Assembly: GCF_014805685.1 (NCBI RefSeq)
Contig: NC_060885.1
Coordinates: 17,985,632-18,049,631, forward strand
Reading direction: 5' to 3'
DNA length: 64,000 nt
DNA from: Silurus meridionalis
Taxonomy: Eukaryota > Chordata > Actinopteri > Siluriformes > Siluridae
Part shown: one piece after another, positions 47,532 through 60,197 of the stretch
How the letters are laid out: each line of letters begins with the position of its first letter
Position numbering within the stretch: position 1 is the first letter of the stretch
Position numbers and translations under genes: made by a program
The notes under the pieces: generated by a model
Database searches by the model: none
Told to the model about the DNA's origin: nothing
The model's input: the letters and a program-made list of their open reading frames with translations, nothing else

Positions 47532-50000
47532 CAGTGGTTCTCAAACGTTTTCAGCAGGAGGCCCCCTTGTTTTGGGTGAATCCTCTTGTGGCCCCCAAAA
47601 GAAAACCCCTGATGCAAAACATCTTCAAACTTAAACTTGTACTTGAATTACATTCATGAATTTGTACAATGGCAGAACAGCAATTCTGTTTGTAGTCTTA
47701 TTTCTCTAAAGTTGAATATACACATTTCATCAAATATATCAAATAGTAGTTTTGACAGTTAAAAATAACATTGTGTGAAAAGTATTAAAAGTATTAAATA
47801 CCGAACAGTAATTTATAAGGTCCATAGTGGAAGATGAATTCTGAAAAGTTAATTTACATATAATTTGTAAAAATAAATAAAAGTTCATTAACGTTTTTAG
47901 ATATTAAAGTAGTAAAATGTCAGAGGCTCAACAGTTTTTTTTAGAGTTTAGTTATTTCAGCAATATTTTTTTCAAAACACAAAAAATTCTAGTTTGCTTA
48001 AAAAGAAATAGTTTTACAATATAAAAGAAATTTACAATATTATCCAAGTTTATAAATATAAAAGAAATAATGCAATGCAGACACATCAATTTAGTAACCA
48101 CTGTACAAATACACACAACCTGCCTTAGTGGGATGGGTGAGTCTGTCTTTCTTTGCAGAGCTTATCAATTCTGGGTGTTATTGGGGACAGACAAACTCTT
48201 AAGTCATCTTCCAGATTAAGCCGTGCCCTGTATTATGACTTTATTGCCATCATGACTAAGAAAGATGTCTCACAAATATATGCTGTTGGGAAAGGCAGCA
48301 ATATTCTCATGGCCTGAAGAGCAATGTGTCTGTAAAGTAGTGACTTAAATGTTAATTTATTGAAGTGACTGGTAATGGTGTTAAGCATGAAGTCCACTCC
48401 CATGCCTTTGTATCCAATGGAAACATGTCAATGATGCCTCTTTGTAGCTGATGTACCCAATTTTTTTCCTGAATGCATTTATTTTGTCACTTGAGTCCAA
48501 TATTGTGGAATAACATCTCTGATTGGACAGATTCAGTCCATTGAGACAACTGAAAATGCAAGGTGGGCTTGTTTTGCCATCCATGTTGGTCAGAAAAGAA
48601 CAGCTCTAGATCAGGTTTATGTTCTTTAAAAAATTCATGAAGCTCATGTCTCAGTTTGAACACTTGCTCTAAACCCTTTCCACGTGAGAGCCACCGCACC
48701 TCTGAATGGCGCAGTAGCCGATCACAAGCTGCTCCCGTCTCTGTGCATAGTTTTGCGAAGAGACGTAACTTCAGCGGTTTTGGCTTCACGAAGTTGACAG
48801 ACGTTACTACTACTTTCAACACATCATGCAGATCAGGTGCCATTGACTTCGATGCAAGTGCTTGACGATGAAGCATACAGTGAGTGGCTGCGATCTTTGG
48901 ATTTACAGCTTTAATTTAAGCGCCAAAACTCAAATCGACACGTATTTTCCAAACTCAGATGTTCTTTTAACATGAAAGTGTCCAACATTTTGAAATTTTC
49001 CTCTCCTGTAGCTCTCCCCACGAGTTCTTTTAAAAATAACAAATCTTCCATAATTTTATGTCCCATAAATATTGAAAGTACACTAACATCTGTGCAGCCC
49101 TGCTAACGTCTGTACATTCATCAAACTGAAGCGTGAACTGCTCACACAATCGTAATCAATCAAAGTTAAAATTTCACATTCAAAGAAATGTCTTTGATCC
49201 TCACTGTGTCGTTTGGACAGCGGTATGGATTTAATCTAGTTTGCGGCCTTCTCTCCGACCATCACTCTACACATATCCACTGCTGCTGGAAGTATTTATT
49301 CCTTCACGATCATGTGGGGCTTTTTGCATTTGTCTATTCGCATGGCTGCAAGATACAGTACGATACTTGCTGTGCTTTCTCAGGTATTGTCATGATGTTA
49401 GTCAGTCGTACCTTCTGTGTGATTTATTCTTTCTTTCCCTGGAAAAAAATCCTTACTTTTATTCGAATGCCCTGGATGAGTTGGTATGTGATGTCGGTTG
49501 AGTTTTATGGTTTTAGCGCTTCAATGGACACAATCTTCAAGCACAGTGTACACTGTGGTCTGCTGTCACTGGATTGCATATAGCCATATTTTATGTACAA
49601 ATTTAAGCTGTTTCGGTTTTTTTTTTCATTCAAGTCTCTTCTGGTTTAACCTTTTCAGCTGAGATGCTGCATCCTCTATCTAAAAACGTATCCATTTTAA
49701 AGAACCTTAGCATTTATCAGCATGTTCATAGCTAACCGTTTTGTGCACTAGTACATCAACAGATGTTTTGGTAATGTTTCAGCTTAGTGTCCTGCATAAA
49801 ATCTATATTATTTTATTGTTTTTTAATATTTCTATTTTTTTCATTCATCATTGTTCACATAGGTTGACAATCCTTACATACACGTAAAATCATTTTTAAA
49901 AAATAATTTTCTAATCTAGATTCTAGAATTTTTATGGGGCCCCCCGAGCGACATCTGGTGGCCCCTCAGTGGGCTACAGCCCTCAGTTTGAGAAACACTG
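47532..50000 (-). mobile_element. hAT transposon (ZBED5/SCAND3-like), degenerate
   Basis: The terminal inverted repeats are cagtggttctcaaac at the left and gtttgagaaacactg at the right (14 of 15 positions match). The transposase reads on the minus strand. A BED-type finger segment (RPQCTLCLKIVSIEALKP) lies at about 49,560-49,500, with broken frames to 49,380. The core piece at 48,876-48,487 includes LRHSEVRWLSRGKGLEQVFK and ELHEFFKEHKPDL. Stops and frameshifts separate them, so it is inactive. The 8-bp flanks do not match well, so the target duplication is not confirmed. Confidence 0.8.
48487..48876 (-). pseudogene. hAT transposase core remnant
   Basis: 130 codons containing the conserved hAT block C-D-R-L-L-R-H-S-E-V-R-W-L-S-R-G and the following helical region. 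Upstream coding sequence survives only as scattered pieces, including the BED finger. No intact C-terminal dimerisation region is seen. Confidence 0.75.
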
Positions 50001-51185
50001 AACATTTATTCTTAGGGTTGTGGAACCCTATATGCAATTGCCTGCTCTGCTTATAGCTAGTGCCAACACTGGATTCATGTCATACACATCTGTTGATACT
50101 GCTGCTGTAAAGTATTTATTTTTGTCATTTTCAAGTTTACTGGTTCTAGTCATTTACCAACATTATTTTCTGGATTCAAGGCCTGACACATTTGAACAGC
50201 ATAAACTGTTGGCATCAAACCAAGTATTCACTGGAACCACTGGGCTGATAAAATTTGAAAGACAGGAGTTATGGAATTAAACAGCAGCCTGCAAAAGATG
50301 ACATCTTCCAGAAACCCTGGAGATGGGTCAGTCATACCCTCCACAAACCTTCTCACAGTATCACACATGTGCAATGAACACATAAGGACAAGGGTCCAGC
50401 CAAGAAACACCAACACCTGAGATATGTACATGAAGAGACCAGGCTACAACTGAAGTTAGTTGGAGCAAATGGCCCAAGATCAGGATACATGGAGAGCAAT
50501 CATTAGTATCCTAAGATCCAGCAGGGGCAACAGGCATTAATAATTTGTACTAGTAAAACAATAGTAAAAATAGATGCATATTCCATCTTGCATATAAGCC
50601 TGTGTTTCTCTGGTGGGTTTCTTTCTGGAATATGTTTGTGTTTTAACCTTCTGTTTAACTAGAACTAGATTCACTTCCTGATTCTGCTGCCTGAAATCTG
50701 ATCCTACTACAAACTTCCTGATTCCACCTGCTAACTAATTTAATTAAAAAAGTACTCTATAATTTGCTTTATGCCTTATTATGTTTAATAGAATTCTTTG
50801 TTAAAGATGTTTGCCATCCGGGCAATATAAATATAAATTTGTGTAGACTGTTTATTCATTCGTAGTCAGTTGAACTGCTGATGTTGGCAAATGTAAACAT
50901 ATGCTAGGTCAGAAATTATCTTTAACCAAGAGTTTAGTAACTGTTTTATAACTAATGATTCTTATAAATATACTACCATTTATTTGATTAATTTAAATCA
51001 AATGAATTAATGAAATAGTTCTAATAAAACTGAAAAAAAAAAAAAAACAGCAAAGTAAATACAAGTACAAGCATCAACTAGGCTACTGATGAGTTTGAAC
51101 AGTTACTGTACCTCATTATCATGATTGTGAAACTAGTTTTAGATTAAATTTGCTTAAATTTGCTTACATTTGACAGGTATATTGG
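50001..51185. other. Intergenic, nothing recognised
   Basis: Mixed sequence with a few open stretches but no splice-bounded coding region and no clear repeat match. Confidence 0.4.
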
Positions 51186-52033
51186 TAGTACAAAACCAAC
51201 AAAATGCAATGATTTGCAAATCTTCTAAACCCATATTTTATTTACAATAGAACATAGAATACATAATAGAAAACAAAAAACTGCGGAAATTTACCATTTT
51301 AAAGAAAAAAAATACGGTAATTTTTGACGTGTAAAGTTTTAGTTATGCTGCCATAGCTAGTCTTGCTGGAGTCCCTACTTGCACCCTGGTCACACAGTAC
51401 TAGTACCCTCTACACTAATTTTATGCTTTCTCTCTCTGTTGAGTTTAACATGCTCCTGAGGTCCTAGTGACCAGTGATTCTGTCCCTTTCTTTTTTCAGA
51501 TCTACCCGATTCATCCTAATGCCCTACCTCTGGATGGAGTACAAACTGGAGAACACTCTGTGTGGAACATTTTATTTACAAGGGTAAAAATCTATATTGG
51601 AAAATGATTCTGTAGTAGCGATCACTGCATTGGCTCAAAAATACATCCAGAATTAATGTCTGTGAACACAGTTCATCATGTCATTCATAAATTCTACCAT
51701 GCAAAGAAGAACATGATCCATAAAGCTACATTTAAAATGTACTGAGGCAACATGCAAAACTGCTCTGTGGTCAGACAAATTAAAATGTAAAATGCTCTTT
51801 GAAAACCATGGACACTGTGTCCTTCAGACTAAGGAAGAGTGGGATCATCCACTTGTTATTAGCACTCAGTTCGAAAGCCTGTATCTCTGGTGGTATGGGT
51901 GTGCCTATTGAATGGGCAGTTTTCAAGTCTAACAAGGCACCATCAATGCTGAAAGGTATATACAGATTTTAAAGCAACATTTGTTGTCTTTATCAGGAAA
52001 GGCCTTGCATATTTCAGCAAGATAATAGTAAAC

Positions 52034-52528
52034 TATGTTTATTATTACTAATAGTAAACTTTGCTATGTTGTATGGTTTAGAGACAGTGGCATTGACTAA
52101 AAGACAGGAGGTGGAGCTGGAGGTAGCAGAGCTGAAGATGTTTTTCATTGGGAGTGACGATGGGAGTGACGTTGGACAGGTTTAAAAATGAGTTTATCAG
52201 CGGGACAGCACATGAAGGATGTTTTGGAGACAAGGTGAGGGAGGTGAGATTGAGATGGTTTGAGATGGTGGACATGTGCAAAGGAGGGACATGGGTTATA
52301 AAGGTAGGAGAATGCTGAGGATGGAGCCACCAGGAAGGCCAAGGAGTAGGTTTTTGGATGTGGTGAGGGAAGACATGCAGGTAGTTGGTTTGAAAGAGGC
52401 AGATGTAGAGGAAAGGGGAGTATGGATACGTATTATCCGCTGTGGCGACCCCTAATGGGAGAAGCCAAAAGAAGAAGAAGAAGAAAAAAAGAAGAAGAAG
52501 AAGAAGAAGAAGAAGAAGAAGAAGAAAA
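52034..52528 (+). mobile_element. LINE 3' end, copy 3, nested in the Tc1-like element
   Basis: It begins near gttgtatggtttagagacag, carries RT C-terminal codons (AELKM, RLRWFE.VDMCKGGT) and ends ctgtggcgacccctaatggg, then agaagccaaaagaagaag and a long gaa tract. agtaaac is found at both borders (52,027-52,033 and 52,529-52,535), a target-site duplication. It is 5' truncated, as expected of target-primed reverse transcription. An RTE-like clade is inferred. Confidence 0.8.
52466..52527 (+). repeat. (AAG)n tail of the LINE
   Basis: About 20 aag repeats with a short a-run, forming the 3' tail of the nested LINE. Confidence 0.95.
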
Positions 52529-53014
52529 AGTAAACCACATACTGCATCTATTACGACAGCATGGTTTTGTTGTAAAAGAGTCAGGGTGCTAAACTGCTCT
52601 GAATGCAGTCGAGACCATCACCATTCGTAAACATTTGTCACATTGTGAAATGAAAAATATTAAAAAGAAGACCCAGGACTGTTCAGTAGGTGGAATCCTG
52701 TATCAGACACAATTGGGACAACATTCCTCTGACAAATCTTGAGTACCTGCTCTCCTCATTTCCCAGGTGTATATGGCTTGTTATTGAAAAAAAATCGGGA
52801 TGCTACACAGTGACAATCATGGCCCTGTCCCACCTTTTTTCTAGCGTTGCCATGCCCAAAATGTTTTATTAATTTATTTTATAATTACTATACTATACAT
52901 TCCATTACTTTAAACATTTTATATATTTGTATTCTCTATTGTAAATAAAATACAATTTTATGTCCCGACAATTTTGGAATTGGGGTTGTGAGAGCCATTA
53001 GAATACGGGTAAAC

Positions 53015-53713
53015 TGTGGCCATAAACAGATGCACATATTCAGCAACTTTTAATGATGATCGATTGGTATTAACAGGCTCAAGGTGTGCCAAGAATATCT
53101 TCCACCATTACACCACATATCCACCAGCCTAGACTGTCCACACAGACCAGGCTGGACCTATAGATTCATGTTGTTTTGGCCCAATTCTGACAATCTGTGC
53201 CATATTAATAATTGAAATTCTTCAGGCCAGGCTATATTAATTTGTTTGTCAGTTGTCAACTGCCAACAAAAGGGGGACTGACAGGTCTTTCTGAGATGCT
53301 TTTCTGCTCACCACATTTGTGTGTGGTAATCTGAGTTACTGTAGCCTTTCGGTCAGCTCAAACCCATCTGGCCATTCTCTCTGTTGACTTCTATAATCAA
53401 CACGCCATTTATTTACACAGAACTGATGTTTACTTGATGTTTTTTTTTATTTATTGCACAATTTGGTGTAAACTCTAGAGATGTTGTGTGAGAATCACAA
53501 GAAATAATAATGTTTTAACAAGCTAAACTGGCACCAACAATCATGGCATGGTCAACATCACTGACATCAAATGATTTTCCCCTCTGTTAGATAGTTACTT
53601 GAAAATGTTGTACCTGCTTGATTTCTTTGCTTTGCTGTCACAAGATTGGCTAATTACATAACTGCATGAATGCATAGGTGTACAGCTGTTCCTAATAGTG
53701 CTCATTGAGTGTA
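53015..53713 (-). mobile_element. Tc1-like element (family B), large fragment
   Basis: In minus orientation it keeps the 5' end (cctaatagtgctcattgagt at the right border), the sequence around caagcgccatttatttacac, and the middle region gattggtattaacaggctc with ccattacaccac. The 3' half of the transposase is absent. It directly follows the family C element at 52,990. The same family is seen in inverted pieces at 36.3-36.7 kb. Confidence 0.7.
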
Positions 53714-54359
53714 CATGTATAGAAAAAATGATTTAACATTCATTAAACATTATGGATAGAGCTTTTCATGTACTGTATATATATCAGGTTTCATTTCTTG
53801 CTATATAATTCTTTGAGTTATAAACAACTTTTAAAATGAGAAAATATTGCAACTTACGGGTTGAGCTATTAATTTTTGTTTTGTGAATATTAAATAGCAA
53901 ACCTTTAATTTAATAATAATATCTTTAAAGGTAGATGAGTATATAATACACTAGAAATAATATATGACAGGCTAAATGGCTCAAAAACTTTGCATTAAAA
54001 ATCTTAGCAATATTTGATTAATTACTAATAAGTTTGCACTATACATGAACATGCTGCTTTATATTCATGTCCACTAAACCAAATGCTAAAGTTTATCGTG
54101 CACTAAGCCTTTATATTTCTTATATTTCATATTTTTGTGTCGATTGTGCTATCCATGTGTATTGTTTTCTCTACTGTCTAGTTTGCTGTCTATTTGTTAC
54201 CAGTTCTGCTTTGCACCTTGTTGCCTGTTTGCACATTGACTTTGACATACTAGAAGATTAATTAATGCATTGATTTGGCCTTGGCTAGTAATAATCAATT
54301 TCAGTAACAGGATGTGAGTGGTAAAATGTGAGTGGTTAATCTGTGCATTCCAAAAAGTA
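53714..54359. other. Intergenic upstream of slc25a28
   Basis: AT-rich, with no gene or repeat recognised. Confidence 0.4.
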
Positions 54360-54701
54360 TTTCCTCCTGAGCGTGATAACGTCTTCTTTGCACAACTATT
54401 ATCTAAGGTTTCGCGTTTCTGCGAGCACAACGTGAGTCGATGTACTTTGAGTGACAACGCTTTAATCCAATCACAGAGCAGGAACCGAGCTCGGCACTTC
54501 CGTCTGCGGCCTGTATGTCCTGTCATCCCGCGCTACGCACTTCCCCACGCGTGGGTAACTGTTTGCCCTTTCCAGCCTAGCCCGGCCATGGACGTGTCCG
54601 GAGTGTAAACATCTGGACAGTCTTGAATAAAGACACCGGATGTTTTTCGGATAATTACAGCAAACACGTTGGTAACCAGAGGACTGTGTGTCTGGTTGAA
54701 A
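54360..54701 (+). promoter_or_regulatory. Candidate CpG-rich promoter and 5' UTR of slc25a28
   Basis: The base composition turns GC- and CpG-rich here. A CCAAT box lies at 54,467-54,471 (taatccaatcacag), and a tract with repeated cg (ccgcgctacgcacttcccca; cgcgtggg) follows. The start codon is at 54,702. The transcription start is not determined. Confidence 0.5.
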
Positions 54702-55040
54702 ATGGAAGCGGAAGGTTTGGTTCGCAGGAGGCGGATGAGCGCGGAGCCGCCGGGGGGAGAAGGCGCGGTGGCAGGAGCTTCCGCCGGCACTGAAGTTCGC
54801 TGGCTCGGGGGCAGGATGTGGGCTCTGTCCGAAGGCATAATGGGAACTCTGGCACCGCGAATAGGAGGTGAATCGGAACTTAGCACGATGCAACTTCATG
54901 GGTCCCAGGAAGTGTCCGAGATTTTGGAACCGGACTACGAAGGGCTGCCTCAAGGAGCTTCTACCAGCACTTACATGTTGGCCGGGGCTGTAGCGGGGAT
55001 CATGGAGCACTGCCTCATGTTTCCTATCGACTGTGTGAAG
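54702..55040 (+). CDS. slc25a28: Mitoferrin-2, first coding exon (partial gene)
   Basis: 113 codons from ATG at 54,702 (context gaaaATGg) to AAG followed by donor GTTAGT at 55,041, phase 0. The N-terminal ~80 residues are low-complexity and arginine-rich ([14 protein letters not shown]). Then [19 protein letters not shown] begins the first carrier repeat, with the first transmembrane helix and the P-x-D-x-x-K signature PIDCVK at the exon end. The DYEGLP and PIDCVK forms favour SLC25A28 over SLC25A37. Mitoferrin-2 imports iron across the inner mitochondrial membrane for heme and iron-sulfur cluster synthesis. No next exon (expected to start TRMQSL-like) was found up to 64,000, so intron 1 exceeds 8.9 kb. 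Confidence 0.93.
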
Positions 55041-58000
55041 GTTAGTTAGCTGTTAGCTTCGATCAAGTACGATCAGCTAGGTTCAGATAGTTAGTTACCA
55101 TGCCATATCTAACTAGATGGATCAGAGTTACACTCAAATAATAGACTACACGCGAGATTTACTAGTTAGTCCTTGATTTGCAACAGTTCTATTTGATCAC
55201 TCTTGTTTTATCTTAATTGGTCGGCACACGATGTTATAAAGTTTAGCTTGACCTGGCATAAGAAATGTTTAACTTCTAAGCTGAATTGCCTGTGTATTTG
55301 CTTGATGTTGCAATTCTTACACAAACTAACCTTTAACACCGAGAGCTGAATGAGCCTCCATGAGCTAACTTGCTCTCTAACTTTTGCTAAAGGCCACGCC
55401 TCCTTCCATCTGCTTTGCTAGCTAGCTAATCACTTCGATGGTATATATTTATAGTTAATAATAATTATAGATAAAGTGCATTTATTGATTTATTGCCAAT
55501 AAAGCAGTTCTTTCGTAGTTGTAGGTTAATGTGCAGATGTGTTTGCTGGAAAATCGTGCTTCAGTTTGCTATGGCAGCTCCACAGAGCTCGCGCTCACAC
55601 ACACAAGGTCACACGAGCTTGAGCGCAGGTAGGTCACAGCATGCACGATACCATATGTCATATGGTGGTTATTATGCGATATAAAGTGCTGTGCTACATT
55701 GTAAACGTTTTCTGCCCCTTATTTGAAACGTGAGTTAGGGAGTACATGTGCAAGATCAGGGTCAAATCGGTCCACACCACAGTCAGCCACAGCACAACAT
55801 AAAGTACTTTTACATAGTTTTATTATGTTAGAGTTGGGTAATCTAAAGAAAATCTTCATTTTGGCACATCTGATGTCTCTTTTATTAGCTGTATACATCC
55901 GAATATCTGAATATGTAAGTGCTGTGAACAGATTCAGTGCTACTAAGGTGTGTGTTTGTAAGAATTTACAGACTGTCTTAAAGCAAATTTCACCCCAAGC
56001 TTTATCAAAATGAGCTCATCCGCAAAATTATTAATTAAATTATAAATCGGAATTTCAGTTGACTCGATTTCTAACCAAAAGGTGTCCGAGATCATGATTA
56101 TCATTTAAACAATGCCCATAAAACAATACTCGTTAGTAGTATCGCTCAGCCATGTGTTCCTTTACTCATTTCCTACACTTAATTTACATTTAAAGGCTAA
56201 ATCCTATTTACACTTCATAGAGAAGAACAGTATAAAATGTATGGGCAGAGTTTGTTCTGCGTTCTTTTTGACTCTGACGTACTCGAAGTACTTAATTTAT
56301 TTTGTGACTACTACGCTGTTATAAACTACTACTTCATTATGATCATCGTTGTCCTCATCATTTTTTATTTCAGTGTATTTTACAGGAAAAAAAAGAAATT
56401 CTCATATCTGAATTCTGAAAGGGTTTTTTATTTTATTTTTTTGCAGACACAGGATTGTTAGTGCATTTCTTATGCCTTTTCACTTGACCTTTGTGAAGCC
56501 TTTTGTCCAGAGACATTTATTTAACATTAATAAAAGAAGTGTGATTTAACTGTCCTCCAAGTTTTCCACCAACGGAAAGTTTTCAGGATGAAGGGCTTTG
56601 TCCTTCTTTTTTCTGTGACCTGACAATCTGCTATCTCAGTCTCTTTACTGTAAAAAAAGGAAATAATTATTCAACTGTATATTGCTGTTAATGCTATAGT
56701 TAGCAGGAATTCGCTTGTTTCACCAACATTTCACAACATTTAAATGTAACTATAAATGAATAAATACAGGCTGAGGTAGACACATCACTAGACTACGTGT
56801 CCTGGACAGGTAACGTTTACCACCAGAAAAAAAAAGACAATTGTATGTTGTAGTTACATGTAAATTCGGTGCACTTCGCAAGAATGTATCTCACATTGAT
56901 GCCGTAACTAGCAAGTGCTACTTGTTCTGCAGAAGAGGATTTTGATCATGTAGTCTGTACACCACGTAAGTAACTAATTAGCTCCACATTCATTATTACA
57001 TTATGATGGCTAGCACCTCTAAACCTAGTCTACATGTTTGGGCATCCAGTTCTCCTTGATATCCACATTTGAGTGTTTTTACTACTTCTAAACAATTGAT
57101 TCAACAAAACAGCTAATTACCAGTGCTTACTGATTATGTTCAAGCAGGTAAAAGAAAGTTAATATCGTATATAGCTGATGCATTACACAGTGAAATGAAA
57201 CAACATTCCTCATGAACCCTGGTGCTACATACAACAACAATCACAGAAAACTTAGGACTAGTGAGTGTCCTCGCCACATACAGTGCATCGTGTGCAACCT
57301 GGTGCAAACAGTGCAAAGACAACACAAGACAGTGTAAAACAAATACACAAAATGCAAAATAGTGCTGCCAGTAAACCTGTTGTATATTGCACACTGTGGT
57401 GTGTAAGAGACATAAAGTGAAGAGTAACAAAAAATGTAAAAAAAAAAAATTTTGCGCAAAAGGGCAATAGCAGCAGTCCAGAAAAGATGTGCAAAAGCGG
57501 CATGTAAACAGTTTATGGTAATGAAGTGATGTAATGCGAGTGGTACTGAAGACATGGATGTGTGAAGTGAATACGAGTGTGTGTTGAGTCTGGGTTGTAC
57601 AGATCAGATCATGTTTGGTCTGTACTGTGATTATGGAATGCCCACTAAGAGTGTAGTATAAATTCTAAGTTTGTAAATTGTTTTTGTATGAGAGAAATAA
57701 AATACTTGAGTATGTACTGTTAGTAGAAATCAGAATTCAGTATGCCGCCTGCGCTCAGCTTTGTGACAACGCCATGTTACACATCCTCTTGTCTTTACTT
57801 ATACTTATGTCCAGTGAATTAAAAGTATGTCTACAGTCATTTGAAACAAAGTATTCCTTGTGCTCTAGTAGATAAAACATTTTCTATTCGTAGTAGTTTT
57901 TAATCTATAACGAATTTATAATCCTTATGTCTGAGGGATATTGTAAATAAATTAATAATGTGTGTATGGAGCAGTGCATCTGGACATGGCAGAATGACTT

Positions 58001-58470
58001 AAAGAGGACTGATAAGACAATGCACGTTTTCATTTCATGACATTATCAGATGTGGATCTCCTCTTTAGTAAAAGTGCAGGTTTGGAGAAGTTGCTGTTTG
58101 TGAACAGAGTGAAAACTGGTTTTGTTGTTTGCTTTTTTTTTTATATATATATTTTGTTTTTTAGTTGTAAAAAAAGCTCACTATTTTATAGGGTTTATTT
58201 TTAAGACCAAGTTTATGTTTTCTAAGCTATTAAACAATATACATTTTTAAGTTGTATGTTAATTTTCTGTTGCACTATATTATTTGCAGATACTGTATCT
58301 TCTGCATTTACCCACAACATGATGGTTTTAATGTGTCGAAACATGCCTTCCGTTATTTTTTAGCCAATTCAGCATAAAAAAAAAGAGAGGGAGCGAGAGA
58401 GAAAGAGGAAGTCAACGTTTGATTTATTTTTTGTATTGAAAATCATCCATTGATTCCAAATATCTTAATA
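55041..58470 (+). other. slc25a28 intron 1, first part
   Basis: No exon is recognised. A diverged copy of the 38.5-kb interspersed repeat lies at about 57,190-57,560. The remainder is AT-rich single-copy-looking sequence. Confidence 0.45.
57160..57560. repeat. Interspersed repeat of a fish family (copy 2)
   Basis: tcctcatgaaccctggtgct, then acatacaacaacaatcacag and gtgcaaa/gcaaag blocks recall the 38,521-38,760 repeat. The match is partial. Class unknown. Confidence 0.35.
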
Positions 58471-58481
58471 TAATTTAATTA

Positions 58482-58971
58482 CACTGATCAGGCATAACTT
58501 TGACATTATAACATTATGACTGGTGAGTGATAAACACCGATTATCTCTTCATCATGGCACCTGTTAGTGAGTGGAATATATTAGGCAGCAAGTGAACATT
58601 TTGTCCTTGAAGTTGATGTGTTAGGAACAGGATAACTGGGCAAGCGTGAGGATTTGTGTGAGTTTGAGAAGGACCAAATTGTGTCAAAGCATTTTCGAAA
58701 CTGCAGCTCTTGTGTGGTGTTCCTGGTCTGCAGTGGTCAGCATCTATCAAAAGTGGTCCAATGAAGGAACAGTGGTAAACCGGCAACAGGATCATTGGCA
58801 GCCAAGGATCATTGATATCAAGGACAAGGATCTTTGCACGTAGGGGAGTGAAGGCTGGCACGTGGGAGAGTGAAGGCTGGCCTGTGTGGTCTGAAGGGTC
58901 AAGGCTGTTTTGGCAGCAAAAGGGGGACCAACACAATATTAGGCAGGTGGTCATGTTATGCCTGATCAGTG
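58482..58971 (+). mobile_element. Internally deleted Tc1-like element (family A)
   Basis: The terminal inverted repeats are cactgatcaggcataac at the left and gttatgcctgatcagtg at the right (exact). The interior keeps the 5' transposase start (aactgggcaagcgtgagg; ctgcagtggtcagcatctat) fused to the 3' end (gtcaaggctgttttggcagc; aaagggggaccaacacaata). The catalytic core is missing. It is 490 bp and non-autonomous, in slc25a28 intron 1. Confidence 0.85.
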
Positions 58972-59436
58972 GCCATAAAGTTATGCTTGGTTGGTGTATA
59001 TAAGTTCTGCTGTGATGTGCATATGAGACATGTTACATATGTCTGATTACACCCCCTATTTTTCACGTACTTAGCCAGAGGTGATTTGATGCAAATTAGG
59101 GAGCAAGATAGGAAGATGGACAAGCCTAGCTCAGATTCCTGAGTGTAAACAGATTTCATGCCCAGATATTAAAATCTTTTGCCTGGCAGACAAGTAGATT
59201 TCGTAACAAAGAAAAAAAGTTTTGGATTGTGTAAGCATCTTAAACTTAATTGACTTCATTTAATCATTCCAGATCCCACCACCAGCTGCTCAACACACAT
59301 CTGGCTGATCCATGTTCTTACAAATACAGATCTCCCACAGTATTTCAGAAATATTTTGAATCTACATACAAAACTTAAGATTGCTTCAGAATTAGAGATA
59401 GTGAATGATAGTGGATTTTAGTTTTATATAGTAATT

Positions 59437-60197
59437 CAGGGGTGGCCAACCAGTCATAGACCGACTGTGTTACCGCAAAGAGCCACATCATACACATGGG
59501 CACACATGAACATCACCCATCACTTCCTCTAACACACACACTCGCTCGCTCGCACGCGCGCACACACACATGCACCTCTGCTCAGCCAGATTTATTGTAA
59601 ATGTTACACACCAAAATAATGACAGAAATTGACTCCTACAGTACTAAGACCACAGGACAGTCATTTTCAACAATGAACATTGTTTGCACTGTCACACACA
59701 CACACACACACACACAAACACAAACTCTCAGTTTAACCAAGTCCACAAACAAAAATATAATAATTTAAAATAGCGTTTTTCTTTTGCTATGTATGTTACT
59801 TAGTGGGACTTTTGGCATTCCTTGCCTTGAACAATCCCCTTCAAATCTGCCTCGTATTCCGTTGTTGCCACTCGAAGCAATTCGAAGCAGTCAGAACAGA
59901 TCGATGCGTTGATGTCACGTGTTTCAGGGTAGAAAACAGACTTTGTTTGTTTGTTTTTTAATGTGCGTGTTCGCTTGGCTTGAGTTCAATACGGTATTTT
60001 CGTCAAATGTGCATGTGCGTGAGATGAATATACCGCAAAGTTTCCCAGTAGGGGCAAGCTGATTTAAGTCTTAAAAATACCTATTGAACTCAAGCGAAGC
60101 AAACACGCACATTAAAAAAAACAAACAAACACAAACTTCGATATGAACGTAAGAGCCGCATGAAACCAGCCAAAGAGCCGCGGGTTGGCCACCCCTG
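59437..60197. mobile_element. Non-autonomous hAT element with internal hairpin
   Basis: The termini are caggggtggccaacc and ggttggccacccctg, exact inverted repeats. The flanking octamers tagtaatt and taggaatg match at 6 of 8 positions, as for a hAT target duplication. The adjoining agagccacatc and gagccgcatgaaaccagcc are also related. The interior carries a second inverted pair, ttaatgtgcgtgttcgcttg at 59,958 and caagcgaagcaaacacgcac at about 60,090, which can fold. No transposase. Confidence 0.8.

Larger units (their letters stand above)
51186..52990 (+). mobile_element. Tc1-like element (family C) interrupted by a LINE
   Basis: Plus-strand sequence keeps many colinear pieces of a common fish Tc1-like element: tgcaatgatttgcaaatc at the left, accatcaatgctgaaaggta, gccttgcatatttcagcaag, accacatactgcatctatta, and the right end tttggaattggggttgtg. 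The transposase frames are broken. At 52,034-52,528 it is split by an inserted LINE 3' end. The left terminal repeat is missing. Confidence 0.8.

Noticed and set aside
49188..49583. 131-codon plus-strand frame resembling a membrane protein
   Set aside because: It is antisense to the BED-finger part of the hAT transposase, which explains the open frame and the C/H content.
54471..55010. 179-codon minus-strand frame over the slc25a28 promoter and exon 1
   Set aside because: Shadow of the GC-rich mitoferrin-2 exon on the other strand; composition is low-complexity and no family fits.
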